A stretch of 64,000 nucleotides of DNA from Roseovarius sp. TE539. Its GTDB lineage: Bacteria; Pseudomonadota; Alphaproteobacteria; Rhodobacterales; Rhodobacteraceae. How positions within the stretch are numbered: the first letter of the stretch is position 1; each line of letters starts with the position of its first letter. Of this stretch, positions 43,615-52,476 are shown in pieces. Made by a program: the position numbers and the translations under genes. The notes beneath the pieces were generated by a model. The model saw nothing but the letters and a program-made list of their open reading frames with translations. It was not told the origin of the DNA and did not search any database. The stretch spans positions 1 to 64,000 of the forward strand of contig NZ_QNGB01000001.1 of assembly GCF_003298505.1 (NCBI RefSeq), given 5' to 3'.

Positions 43615-44721
43615 ATGAGCACGCCCTCGCTTCTCATTCTGCCCGGTGACGGGATCGGCCCCGAAGTCATGGCCGAGGTCCGCAAGGTCATCGCATGGTT
43701 TGGCGACCGGCGCGGCCTGACATTTACCGTTGAGGAGGATCTTGTGGGCGGCGCCGCATATGATGCGCATGGTGTCCCCCTCCATGATGACACGATGGCG
43801 CGCGCCCAGGAAGCGGATGCCGTCCTTTTGGGAGCTGTGGGCGGGCCGAGATACGATGATCTGGATTTCTCGGTGAAACCCGAACGAGGGTTGCTGCGGC
43901 TCCGCAAGGAGATGGACCTTTTTGCCAATCTGCGTCCCGCGCAGTGTTTCGACGCGCTGGCCGATTTCAGTTCGCTCAAGAAAGAGGTCGTGGCCGGTCT
44001 CGACATAATGATCGTGCGCGAACTGACCTCGGGCGTGTATTTCGGCGAACCGCGCGGGATCTTCGAGGAAGGCAACGAACGCGTGGGCATCAACACACAG
44101 CGTTATACCGAGTCCGAGATAGACCGCATCGCGCGCGCCGCCTTCGATCTTGCCCGCAAACGCGATGGCAGGGTCTGTTCCATGGAAAAGGCCAACGTGA
44201 TGGAATCCGGCATCCTGTGGCGCGAGGTCGTGCAAAAGGTACATGACGCCGATTATCCCGATGTCGAGCTCAGCCACATGTATGCCGACGCGGGTGCGAT
44301 GCAGCTTTGCCGCTGGCCCAAGCAGTTTGATGTCATCGTCACCGACAACCTGTTCGGCGATCTTCTGTCGGATGCGGCGGCGATGCTGACCGGATCGCTT
44401 GGCATGCTGCCCTCGGCTTCGCTGGGGGCGCCGATGCCAAATGGCAGACCGAAGGCACTTTACGAACCGGTGCATGGCTCCGCTCCGGATATCGCCGGAC
44501 AGGGCAAGGCCAATCCGATCGCCTGCGTCCTGAGCTTCGCCATGGCTCTGCGCTACAGCTTTGACAACGGGGATGAAGCGTCGCGTCTGGAAGGGGCCGT
44601 GGAACAGGTTCTGGCGGACGGTCTGCGCACCGGCGATCTGCTGGGAGAGGAGGGCGGCAGCCCGGTTTCCACCGTCGAGATGGGCGATGCGATCGTCGCC
44701 GCCCTCGAAAAGAGCCTCTGA
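43615..44721 (+). CDS. leuB: 3-Isopropylmalate dehydrogenase
   Basis: 368 residues from ATG 43615 with GGAAGG upstream; the frame is open 21 codons further. It oxidatively decarboxylates 3-isopropylmalate in leucine synthesis. [18 protein letters not shown] starts the fold, [19 protein letters not shown] binds substrate, [15 protein letters not shown] has the catalytic lysine, and [20 protein letters not shown] binds NAD. The usual leuCD neighbours are not next to it. Confidence 0.96.
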   Translation: MSTPSLLILPGDGIGPEVMAEVRKVIAWFGDRRGLTFTVEEDLVGGAAYDAHGVPLHDDTMARAQEADAVLLGAVGGPRYDDLDFSVKPERGLLRLRKEMDLFANLRPAQCFDALADFSSLKKEVVAGLDIMIVRELTSGVYFGEPRGIFEEGNERVGINTQRYTESEIDRIARAAFDLARKRDGRVCSMEKANVMESGILWREVVQKVHDADYPDVELSHMYADAGAMQLCRWPKQFDVIVTDNLFGDLLSDAAAMLTGSLGMLPSASLGAPMPNGRPKALYEPVHGSAPDIAGQGKANPIACVLSFAMALRYSFDNGDEASRLEGAVEQVLADGLRTGDLLGEEGGSPVSTVEMGDAIVAALEKSL

Positions 44722-44747
44722 TTGACGTGATTTCGGCCTCGGCGGGG

Positions 44748-46313
44748 TCAGGGCGCAGGGTCGTGCCGTCCGAGGCAGGCGTAATGCGCAATCCGCTCTG
44801 CGTGGTGCAGGTTGCGCGAGAACCAGCGCAGGGCATCCGTGCGCTTGAACATCTCGGATACGGTGATCAGCCCGACATGTTCGCTCAGAAGGGTCGCGCG
44901 CCTGTGGGTCCGGGTCAGACCCGCAACATGTGCCGAAAGCCAAGCGAGCCGTCGCGCCCGGCGATCGGGCGTGGCGCCGTCGCGCAGGACGGCGGCGAAA
45001 AACTGAACCGGGCGGCGCAACCGGTCATCGTCCAGAAGCGGGGTTATGAGCCCCTCGCGTCCGGCGCGGCGGCTCAGACGGCGCAGATGGTCGATCTGGT
45101 GCAGGATCGCGGTGAGACGTGCCGCCTCCTGCGGTTTTCCTTCGGGGACCTGAATGCGCGCCACGTAGTCGGAAAGTTCGTTCAGTGCGGGATCGGTTCG
45201 ACGGCAAAGCCGCGTCAGCCCATCCTCCGGCGCCTCGGCCTGCAAGGCCCTGCCGAGCGCGCCGAAGACAAGATCGGTGATCGCCGTCGCCGCCGCCTGC
45301 GCCGCATCCATCGCCGCACCCTCGTCACTCAGGAGGGCCGGATCCAGTGTCCTGGTCAGCCGATCACCCTCATCCGGCATCAGGCGGGTCACGACACGTG
45401 CGAAAACCGTCGTCGCAGGCACGAATAGGGCGGCCCCCGCCAAGTTGAAGGCGGAATGAAACAGGACCAGCGCAGTCGCGTCTCCGAACCGCTGTGCCAA
45501 GCCGGCAAACGCCGCCGCCCCGAGGAAAAGGATCGGGAAGGCCAGTAGGGCGGTCACAGCGTTGAATATCACGTTCGCCACGGCCGTACGGCGCATCATG
45601 CGTCCGCCCCCGGCAGATGCCAGAAGTGCGGTGACCGTGGTGCCCAGGTTCATTCCGATCACCATGGCCGCCGCCTGTTCCAGCAATATCGTTCCTCCGG
45701 CCAGGAAAACCAGCGCAACCGCCATTGCGGCGCTTGAGGATTGCATCACCACGGTCATCGCAAGCCCGAGAAGCATCAGCTGGACAAGCCCCGCAAGACC
45801 GCCGGAGGGCAGGCTGTCCGGAGTCAGCACCTTGTCGAAACCCGAAGCGCCGTCCTGCATCATGTCAAGCCCGATGAAGATCAGGCAAAACCCGCCCGCG
45901 GCCCGACCGATGCGCGCGCCCCGACCGTTCGAGACAAGGGTCAGCAGACTGGCAAGGAAAATGCCCGGCAGGGCGAGAGTACCCAGTTCCATCTCGACCC
46001 CGAGGAGCGCGATCATCCAGCCGGTCACGGTGGTGCCGATATTGGCCCCGTAGATCACCCCGAGCGCATGCTGGAAACTCAGCAGCCCGGCCCCCACGAA
46101 GCCGACAGTCATGACCGTCGTCGCGCTTGAGGATTGCACCAGCGCGGTGACTGCGGTGCCGCTCAGAACACCTCTCAGTGGTGTGGTGGTGAAGCGACTG
46201 ACGAACTGCCGCAACCGTGTGCCTGCTGCCTCGCGCAAGGCTTCGGTCATGGTTTTCATGCCGATCAGGAACAGGCCGATACCGCCGAGGATGAATAGTA
46301 TTGCGTCATTCAT
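44748..46313 (-). CDS. Na/Pi cotransporter family protein with PhoU-like C-terminus
   Basis: 521 residues from ATG 46313. Two inverted repeats carry the QSSS hallmark of NptA-type carriers: ALVQSSSATTVMTVGFVGAG near residue 58 and VVMQSSSAAMAVALVFLAGG near 190. GANIGTTVTGWMIALLG and GMNLGTTVTALLASAGG are the paired motifs. The last about 190 residues are helical and polar, as in the PhoU-like domain of YjbB. It is likely a sodium-coupled phosphate carrier or exporter. Converges with leuB. Confidence 0.9.
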   Translation of the reverse strand: MNDAILFILGGIGLFLIGMKTMTEALREAAGTRLRQFVSRFTTTPLRGVLSGTAVTALVQSSSATTVMTVGFVGAGLLSFQHALGVIYGANIGTTVTGWMIALLGVEMELGTLALPGIFLASLLTLVSNGRGARIGRAAGGFCLIFIGLDMMQDGASGFDKVLTPDSLPSGGLAGLVQLMLLGLAMTVVMQSSSAAMAVALVFLAGGTILLEQAAAMVIGMNLGTTVTALLASAGGGRMMRRTAVANVIFNAVTALLAFPILFLGAAAFAGLAQRFGDATALVLFHSAFNLAGAALFVPATTVFARVVTRLMPDEGDRLTRTLDPALLSDEGAAMDAAQAAATAITDLVFGALGRALQAEAPEDGLTRLCRRTDPALNELSDYVARIQVPEGKPQEAARLTAILHQIDHLRRLSRRAGREGLITPLLDDDRLRRPVQFFAAVLRDGATPDRRARRLAWLSAHVAGLTRTHRRATLLSEHVGLITVSEMFKRTDALRWFSRNLHHAERIAHYACLGRHDPAP

Positions 46314-46463
46314 GGGGTCATCTCTCAACAAAGCCTATCCGGCTCTGTGGTGTGTACAAGGCCGGCCTTGCTTTCGCGCCGCGAACCGGGGAAATCAATT
46401 CCCTATCGGTCATCAACGCCCTTGCAAATCCTTCGAGCGAGGTTTAATCGGCGTGCCCACGGT

Positions 46464-46540
46464 CGGAGTGTAGCTCAGCCTGGTAGAGCACTGTCTTCGG
46501 GAGGCAGGGGTCGTAGGTTCGAATCCTGCCACTCCGACCA
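46464..46540 (+). tRNA. tRNA-Pro (anticodon CGG)
   Basis: 77 bases with CCA encoded. The acceptor stem CGGAGTG (46464-46470) pairs with CACTCCG (46530-46536). The D arm is GCTC...GAGC. The anticodon stem CTGTC/GGCAG encloses the loop TTCGGGA, giving anticodon CGG (reads CCG, proline) and G at position 37. The T arm carries GGTTCGAATCC. Discriminator A and CCA end at 46540. Confidence 0.97.
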
Positions 46541-46856
46541 GTTTCCCGCCACGAACAAGCCTTTATGGTGTACCCTGATTGTCTTGATGCGGATCTGGCC
46601 ACGGGCCTCGGGATCAGCAGGATCGGCCTCATCGCTTCATGGCGTCTGACCGGACCTGCGACCACCGGACGGAAATCCACGCCGCGTACAGGCAGGCTTG
46701 CGGGCAATTCGGCCATGCGGCACGCATCTGGTTGAAAAGCAGTCGAAATAGTGAGCGGTCATGGCTTCTAAGGTTGCTTTTCCAGAACTGATACAGCAAA
46801 CAACATGCAGATTGCCGTCTGATCGGCTCCGAGCAACCAAAGCCTGAAAGCGCGAC
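46541..46856. other. 316-base non-coding stretch downstream of tRNA-Pro
   Basis: No convincing gene. A 50-codon frame at 46639-46791 on the plus strand (starting MASDRTCDHRTEIHAAYRQA) and a frame on the minus strand are unsupported by a ribosome-binding site. The stretch may hold remnants of a former gene or island border. No direct repeat of the tRNA 3' end is visible. Confidence 0.4.
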
Positions 46857-47891
46857 TTGAGCAGAACGAAATCCCCAATCCTGATCACGGGCGGCACGGG
46901 CTCTTTCGGAAGGACCATGCTGCGTCATCTCCTTGCCCAGAGCGTTGGCGAGGTGCGAATCCTCAGCCGGGACGAGGAAAAGCAGGACGCGCTGCGCAGA
47001 GAGCTTCGCGACAGCCGAGTGAGGTTCTATATCGGCGATATCCGCGATCGTGACAGCGTCGACAAGGCGATGGCGGGCGTCGACTGCGTGTTTCACGCCG
47101 CGGCGCTCAAGCAGGTTCCGTCCTGCGAGTTCTTCCCCATCGAGGCCATGCGGACCAATATCCAGGGGTCCGAGAACGTCATCCGTTCGGCCATCGCGGC
47201 CGGGGTGCGCAGCCTTGTTTGCCTGTCTACTGACAAGGCGGTTTTCCCGGTCAACGCCATGGGCCTGTCCAAGGCCATGATGGAAAAGGCGGCGCAGGCA
47301 GCCGCGCGCGAACTCGGGGAAGATGCACGCACCATGATATCATGTGTGCGGTACGGCAATGTCATTTATTCGCGCGGATCGGTGGTGCCGCTCTTCGTGC
47401 GTCAGATCCGCACCGGCAAGCCGATCACCGTCACCGATCCCACGATGACCCGTTTCCTGACATCCTCGGCCGATTGTGTCGACCTGGTGAACCATGCCTT
47501 CGATTACGCGCGCCCCGGCGACCTTTTCATTCGCAAGGCAAGCGCATCGACACTTGCCGATCTTGTCGAGGCACTCAAGGAGATATTCGACGTCCCGGAC
47601 CATCCGGTCGAGGTCATCGGGTTGCGGCATGCCGAGAAAAGATACGAAACCCTTGCCAGTGCTCAGGAAATGATCAACTCGGAAGATCTGGGTGATTACC
47701 TGCGTATCCGAATGGACGGTCGGGACCTGAACTACGGGGCCTACCTTGAACCCACAAAAGCGGCCGGGGAAAGCGCCGATGATTACAGTTCGCATAACAC
47801 CGGATGCTTGTCGCGCGCCGAAGTCAGGGACTTGTTGCTGAGCCTTCCGCCACTGCGTGAAGAACTTTCGGCGTGGCAATCGAGTCGGTGA
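46857..47891 (+). CDS. UDP-GlcNAc 4,6-dehydratase/5-epimerase (CapE/WbjB/FnlA type)
   Basis: 344 residues from TTG 46857, since no ATG fits the start of the Rossmann fold. PILITGGTGSFGRTMLRHLL binds NAD. VFHAAALKQVPSCEFFPIEA and STDKAVFPVNAMGLSKAMME are the extended SDR signatures of UDP-GlcNAc dehydratases, with Met in place of the usual catalytic Tyr as in CapE/WbjB. The product would be an L-sugar precursor of N-acetylfucosamine or N-acetylpneumosamine for surface glycans. The partner genes FnlB/C (CapF/G) do not follow. Confidence 0.85.
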   Translation: MSRTKSPILITGGTGSFGRTMLRHLLAQSVGEVRILSRDEEKQDALRRELRDSRVRFYIGDIRDRDSVDKAMAGVDCVFHAAALKQVPSCEFFPIEAMRTNIQGSENVIRSAIAAGVRSLVCLSTDKAVFPVNAMGLSKAMMEKAAQAAARELGEDARTMISCVRYGNVIYSRGSVVPLFVRQIRTGKPITVTDPTMTRFLTSSADCVDLVNHAFDYARPGDLFIRKASASTLADLVEALKEIFDVPDHPVEVIGLRHAEKRYETLASAQEMINSEDLGDYLRIRMDGRDLNYGAYLEPTKAAGESADDYSSHNTGCLSRAEVRDLLLSLPPLREELSAWQSSR

Positions 47892-47961
47892 GCGCATCCG
47901 TGTCACTCTCGAAAAGATCCACATCGCGGCTAGCCAAAGACCGGCTGCTTGGGCGTTTACG

Positions 47962-48834
47962 ATGAACTTCTTCAAGAAATTCCTTCCAGCTCCCCGCAAT
48001 TCCCGCGAAACACCCCAACCGGACGAGCAAGTCGCGCTGGCCGATTTCTTCGATTTACTCATGCGTCACTCCGAAGCGCCGCCAAATGAAATAGAAACCG
48101 AGGTTGATCCGGATACTTTCGCGAGGTTGCAGGCGCGTGTTGAAAGGACCTGGTCCAGGCTGGGAGAAGAAGATGCACATTGGTCGGTGATCACGGACAA
48201 TAAATTCCGTAAGGAGAATATTGACGATACTCTGACGGATTTCTTCGACATGGGCGAGGGGGATGTCAAAAGACTCTTGGCCGCTTTGCAACGCGCGGGC
48301 GCGCAATTGTCCAGGGTGCGATCTGTTATGGATTTCGGATGCGGTGTCGGCCGCTTGTCTGTTATCTTGTCGCGTCACTTTGATAAGGTGATCGGTGTTG
48401 ATATTTCGGCCAGCCATTTGCGGGAGGCGAATTCCTGCTTCAGGAGTTTGGGGATTGAAAACATACAGACGAGTAGACTGACAAGCGTGAGCGAGATCGA
48501 GACTCTGCAAAAATGCGATCTTGTGTACAGTATAATCGTTCTTCAACATAATCCGCCGCCCGTCATGCGAGAGCTGCTTTCGAGGCTTTGTTCCCGTGTT
48601 GAGCGTGGCGGTTTTCTGTATGTCCAGATTCCAACATACAAGGTGGGCTACAGCTACAGCTCGGACTCAGATCTTCTGGAGAATACCGATTCAATGGAGA
48701 TGCATATATTGCCACAAAAAGTGGTTTTTGACGTGATCGAAAAAGCCGGGCTTTCCATACGAGAGGTGGTTGAAGATGGCGCAGCTTGGAATCTCGATTT
48801 TCGTTCCCAGGCATTTCTAGCCCAAAGAAAATGA
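47962..48834 (+). CDS. Class I SAM-dependent methyltransferase, atypical base composition
   Basis: 290 residues from ATG 47962. SVMDFGCGVGRLSVILSRHF (near residue 117) is SAM motif I, KVIGVDISASHLREAN motif II, and CDLVYSIIVLQHNPPPVMRE motif III/IV. A long N-terminal region with LARLQARVERTWSRLGE-like helices comes first. Codons are more AT-rich than in neighbours (for example around 48190-48260 and 48400-48560), suggesting acquisition from elsewhere. Together with the sugar dehydratase it may modify a surface polysaccharide. Confidence 0.82.
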   Translation: MNFFKKFLPAPRNSRETPQPDEQVALADFFDLLMRHSEAPPNEIETEVDPDTFARLQARVERTWSRLGEEDAHWSVITDNKFRKENIDDTLTDFFDMGEGDVKRLLAALQRAGAQLSRVRSVMDFGCGVGRLSVILSRHFDKVIGVDISASHLREANSCFRSLGIENIQTSRLTSVSEIETLQKCDLVYSIIVLQHNPPPVMRELLSRLCSRVERGGFLYVQIPTYKVGYSYSSDSDLLENTDSMEMHILPQKVVFDVIEKAGLSIREVVEDGAAWNLDFRSQAFLAQRK

Positions 48835-49019
48835 ATGCAAGGCGACAGGCAGGATTTCGTCGGGTTCTGCTGGTGCGATCGCCCTTCGATCGTGTGAATG
48901 TGTCAAGGTCGGTCTGCAAGGATCCACGAAGAACGGCTGTCATGTCGGACGAGGCGGGGGCGTTCCTGGAAAGGTTCATCTTGCCGTTCCACACAGGTCA
49001 GCCCATTCAACCGGGGTGA
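48831..49019 (+). CDS. Possible 62-residue protein overlapping the methyltransferase stop (weak)
   Basis: ATG 48831 overlaps the methyltransferase stop as ATGA, as in coupled genes. The product starts MNARRQAGFRRVLLVRSPFD and continues polar and basic to a GGTGA stop. I recognise no family, and the 283-base spacer may simply be non-coding. A stretch with more typical base composition resumes here. Confidence 0.2.
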   Translation: MNARRQAGFRRVLLVRSPFDRVNVSRSVCKDPRRTAVMSDEAGAFLERFILPFHTGQPIQPG

Positions 49020-49117
49020 CGTTTTTGCCGTTCGATCCGGCGCAGTTGACCACTCCGGATTTTGCGAATCGTCTAGAGCGGTGCATCCTGCGCTCTTTAG
49101 GCCACGAGAGGTGCCCC

Positions 49118-49531
49118 ATGCCCCGCGAAACCAAGCTGATCCTTTGCCCCGTCAATCTGCGCCACGCGCAAGTCGAATACAACGCCTATACCGAGGCCGT
49201 GGAGATGGCTCGCCGTCGCGGTGCGCGCCTGATCGTGGCGACTGTCGCCCCCGAGATCGAGCGTAATCTCAACATCTACGATTCCGACAAGTACTGGGGC
49301 GACGAGCTCAAGAAATTCCTTGCCACGCATCCTGCCGACGGGGTCGAGGTGTCCACAATGGTTCGCAAGGGGGCCGTGCATCGGCAGATCGTCAAGCTGG
49401 CCGATGATCAGAAGGTCGATCTGATCGTGATGGAAGCGGCCAACCCCAAGGTGCAGGACTACCTTCTCGGGACCACGGCCAGCCATGTCGTGACCCACGC
49501 CGAATGCTCGGTCTACGTGGTGCGCGGTTGA
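49118..49531 (+). CDS. Universal stress protein (UspA family)
   Basis: 137 residues from ATG 49118 with GAGAGG upstream. LILCPVNLRHAQVEYNAYTE begins the fold, VRKGAVHRQIVKLADDQKVD and LIVMEAANPKVQDYLLGTTA are the ATP-binding loop region (G-x2-G-x9-G-S/T variant as LLGTTASHVV). Stress-related nucleotide-binding protein, cytoplasmic. Target unknown. Confidence 0.85.
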   Translation: MPRETKLILCPVNLRHAQVEYNAYTEAVEMARRRGARLIVATVAPEIERNLNIYDSDKYWGDELKKFLATHPADGVEVSTMVRKGAVHRQIVKLADDQKVDLIVMEAANPKVQDYLLGTTASHVVTHAECSVYVVRG

Positions 49532-49556
49532 GGCAGGCGCGGTACCGCCTGACAGA

Positions 49557-50309
49557 TCAGCGCATCCAGCCGAGCCCGGCCTCCGTGGTCGGGCCCGAGG
49601 GCGTGTATTCGCCGCTCACGAACCCGGTGTAACCATCCGCGTCCAGCCGGTCGAAAAAGGCCGGGTAGTCGATGGCGCCGCGCACCGGCTCATGGCGGCC
49701 TTCCGCCCCGGCCACCTGTACATGCGCGGCGAGGTGGCCATGAGCCACCCATGTCCCCATCACGTCCCCGGTGATCCTGTGGGCATGGTACGCGTCGAAT
49801 TGCAGGGCGAGATTGGGCGCGTCAACCTCTTGGAGAACCGCGGCGGCCCTGCCGAAATCATCAAGGTAATAACCCGGCATGTCGATGATGTTGATGGGTT
49901 CGATCGTCAAGGTCAGGTGCGGCGCCTCGGCAGCAGCCCACTTTAGGTTGTCGACAAAGACCCGGTATGCCTCCTCGCCCTCGGCCATGCCGGCCATGAC
50001 ATGCAGTATCCGCGGACGAAGCAGCTCGGCGTAGCGCAACGCGCGGGTGAAATCATGGCGAAAGCGCGTCTCGCGCCCGGGCACCGCGGCAAAGCCGCGC
50101 TCGCCGCCGGTCCAGTTGGGCGGTGGCGTATTGAAGAGGATCAGCGGCAGCCCGGCCGAATCCAGCGCCCGTCGCAATTCCGTGGCCGGGTCATCGTAGG
50201 GGAAAAGCACCTCGACCGCCTCGAACCCGGCGGCCCAGGCGGCCGCGAAACGCTCGGGCAATGGAACCTCGCGGAACAGCATCGAAAGGTTGGCGGCGAA
50301 ACGTGGCAT
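49557..50309 (-). CDS. Hydroxypyruvate isomerase-like TIM-barrel protein (Hyi/OtnI family)
   Basis: 250 residues. FAANLSMLFREVPLPERFAA at the start, FEAVEVLFPYDDPATELRR, TLTIEPINIIDMPGYYLDDF with a metal-binding glutamate, LQFDAYHAHRITGDVM and VQVAGAEGRHEPVRGAIDYP, then SGEYTPSG. This matches Hyi/OtnI xylose-isomerase-like barrels, which act on hydroxypyruvate or 2-oxo-tetronate. Stands alone, convergent with the stress protein. Confidence 0.88.
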   Translation of the reverse strand: MPRFAANLSMLFREVPLPERFAAAWAAGFEAVEVLFPYDDPATELRRALDSAGLPLILFNTPPPNWTGGERGFAAVPGRETRFRHDFTRALRYAELLRPRILHVMAGMAEGEEAYRVFVDNLKWAAAEAPHLTLTIEPINIIDMPGYYLDDFGRAAAVLQEVDAPNLALQFDAYHAHRITGDVMGTWVAHGHLAAHVQVAGAEGRHEPVRGAIDYPAFFDRLDADGYTGFVSGEYTPSGPTTEAGLGWMR

Positions 50310-50610
50310 GACTTATCATACATCCTGTGCGCTGATCTGACACGGGTAGTGAACTTCGACGGCGAAAGCCTGCTCAGGTCGGCCGGTCCGTGGCCGGATA
50401 CCCTGAGCCGCGACATCGCAGTCCTGAACGCCCCGCGGCCCTGCCCCGGGATCCGGAGGGCCTGCATGGTGCCGTGGTTCTGCCGCTCCGCGCTTCGGCA
50501 CGGCGATTTGTGATCCGCGGCGTCGCTTGCGGCGTAGACCGGACAACAATTGGCAAATAGGCCGGCAGGGCTTATGTAATGGTCTGTCGGCACGGACAGG
50601 GAGCTTCGGC
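50310..50610. other. 301-base spacer between hyi and folE2
   Basis: No gene is seen. Its right end carries the candidate folE2 promoter at 50550-50578; the remainder shows no repeat, RNA or regulatory pattern I can support. Confidence 0.4.
50550..50578 (+). promoter_or_regulatory. Candidate sigma-70 promoter of folE2
   Basis: TTGGCA (50550-50555), a 17-base spacer, and TATGTA (50573-50578). The start codon follows 32 bases later with GGGAG as ribosome-binding site. Confidence 0.45.
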
Positions 50611-51711
50611 ATGAATTTCCACTCCAAGGATCTGGACAGCGCCCCCGAGCGCGAGGAGGCGCGGGATGCGCTGGCACTCCTGCGTCGCTGGGCCAGTTCC
50701 GCCAGCGAGGACGAGATCGCGGATCTTGATCCGGCCATCGCCCGGCTCCTGCCCGGGGGCGCGCCCTCGGATTATCCGGACCTGTCGCGCGAATACCCCG
50801 GGGAGTTCACGGTGACCGATGACTACCGCCGGTCGCTTCCCGATTTGCAGAACGGGCCCAGCTCCCTGATCCGCGGTGCGCGTCAGCATCTTCAACACGT
50901 GGGCATTTCCAATTTCCGTCTGCCGATCCGCTTTCACAGCCGGGACGGAAGCGACCTGACGCTTGAAACCTCGGTGACCGGCACGGTCAGTCTGGAGGCG
51001 GGCAAGAAGGGCATCAACATGTCCCGGATCATGCGCAGCTTCTACAAGCATGCCGGCAAGACCTTCAGCTTCGAGGTGATGGAAGCGGCGCTGGATGACT
51101 ACATTGCGGATCTTCAAAGCATCGATGCGCGCCTGCAGATGCGGTTTTCCTATCCGACGGAAATCCGGTCGTTGCGCTCGGGGATCAGCGGCTACCAATA
51201 TTACGATATCGCGCTGGAACTGGTGGAGCATGAGGGAAGGCGCCACCATTACATGCATCTTGATTATGTCTATTCGTCGACCTGTCCGTGTTCCCTCGAA
51301 CTGAGCGAGCACGCAAGACAGACACGAGGACAGCTGGCAACCCCGCATTCACAGCGGTCGGTGGCGCGGATTTCCGTCGCCGTCGAACCGGGCAGCCTGT
51401 TGTGGTTCGAGGACCTGATCGACGCCGCCCGCTCGGCCGTTCCCACCGAGACGCAGGTCATGGTCAAACGCGAGGACGAGCAGGCCTTTGCCGAACTCAA
51501 CGCGGCCAATCCGATCTTCGTGGAGGATGCTGCGCGGCTTTTCTGCGCGGAGTTGCTGAAGGATCAGCGCATCGGGGATTTCCGGGTTATCGCAAGCCAT
51601 CAGGAAAGCCTGCACAGCCATGACGCCGTGAGCATTGTCACCGAAGGCGAGACATTCGCCGCCGGAAGCATTGACCCGAAGCTTTTCGGAACCCTGGTTC
51701 ACGGCGGCTGA
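50611..51711 (+). CDS. folE2: GTP cyclohydrolase I type 2 (FolE2)
   Basis: 366 residues from ATG 50611. FolE2 converts GTP to 7,8-dihydroneopterin triphosphate for folate and queuosine-type pathways and, unlike FolE, does not need zinc strictly. Landmarks are LQHVGISNFRLPIRFHSRDG, KKGINMSRIMRSFYKHAGK, VYSSTCPCSLELSEHARQT with the CPCS metal region, and LHSHDAVSIVTEGE near the end. Sequence length is slightly longer than the typical 300 because of an N-terminal extension of about 70 residues. Confidence 0.93.
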   Translation: MNFHSKDLDSAPEREEARDALALLRRWASSASEDEIADLDPAIARLLPGGAPSDYPDLSREYPGEFTVTDDYRRSLPDLQNGPSSLIRGARQHLQHVGISNFRLPIRFHSRDGSDLTLETSVTGTVSLEAGKKGINMSRIMRSFYKHAGKTFSFEVMEAALDDYIADLQSIDARLQMRFSYPTEIRSLRSGISGYQYYDIALELVEHEGRRHHYMHLDYVYSSTCPCSLELSEHARQTRGQLATPHSQRSVARISVAVEPGSLLWFEDLIDAARSAVPTETQVMVKREDEQAFAELNAANPIFVEDAARLFCAELLKDQRIGDFRVIASHQESLHSHDAVSIVTEGETFAAGSIDPKLFGTLVHGG

Positions 51712-51911
51712 CGACCATGCTTTGCTGACAATCCGGCAAAAGCGCCTCTTTATCGGTCACTTGCCGCCCGAGAAGGTCTGTGCTTGACGCGATGGCGGGC
51801 CAAGACCTTGAATTCCGAGGCGCAGCATGAGATCGACCCGTCTGCACGGTTTCACGGGCCTGTCACTCTCGGTGTGTATGGTCCTTACCGTCAGATCGAA
51901 AGGATCCGCAG

Positions 51912-52463
51912 ATGTCATTTGTCACACCGCAACTCAGAATGTCAGCCGCCGGTCTTCGAATGGCCGGATACATGTTGGAGAACCACATGCGCGTGGCGCA
52001 GGTCTTTGGCGTGGCCGCGATCCGGGCCAACCCGTTTCTCGCTCCTGCCGGGGTAAAGCGTTATCACGGCCGCCGGGTGGACCCGTCCCCCGGCGAGGGC
52101 ATCCTTCCCGGCCCGGCCCCTGCAACACCCAAGGCATCGGAGAAACCCAAGCCGGCGGCCCCGGCACAAGTCACACCTGCAACGGCCGTCACCGCAAAGC
52201 CCGCCAAACCGGAGGAGAACGTATCCGCGCCCGCCCTCACGAATGAGACCACATCCAAGCCCCGCACCAGGACCGGCGCGCGCCCGGAACAAGTGGCGGG
52301 ATCGGACAGCCCGCGCAAGCCTGCCGCGGCTTCAGGGGATAGCAAACGCGCCACGAAGAAAACCGGGTCCGGGGCGGCTTCGCCCAAGCGATCCCGGTCA
52401 CCGTCAGCACCGCCGGCGTTGCCGGACCGGACCACGACACCCGAGGACGCATCCGGGAAATAA
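51912..52463 (+). CDS. Uncharacterised protein with Pro/Ala/Lys-rich tail
   Basis: 183 residues with AAAGGATCC upstream. The first 40 residues (MSFVTPQLRMSAAGLRMAGY and LENHMRVAQVFGVAAIRAN) are an amphipathic helical start that resembles short Rhodobacteraceae proteins annotated as antifreeze or phasin-like, beginning MSFVTPQLRM. From about residue 55 the sequence is low complexity (PAPATPKASEKPKPAAPAQV), rich in Pro, Ala, Lys and Thr, reminiscent of histone H1-like tails. No enzyme motif is present. A structural, granule- or nucleoid-associated role is possible. Confidence 0.7.
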   Translation: MSFVTPQLRMSAAGLRMAGYMLENHMRVAQVFGVAAIRANPFLAPAGVKRYHGRRVDPSPGEGILPGPAPATPKASEKPKPAAPAQVTPATAVTAKPAKPEENVSAPALTNETTSKPRTRTGARPEQVAGSDSPRKPAAASGDSKRATKKTGSGAASPKRSRSPSAPPALPDRTTTPEDASGK

Positions 52464-52476
52464 CCCGGCCCGCCCC

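Noticed and set aside
46464-49117. Integrated island with attachment repeats at tRNA-Pro
   Set aside because: No integrase and no direct repeat of the tRNA 3' end were seen, so only the compositional hint is reported.
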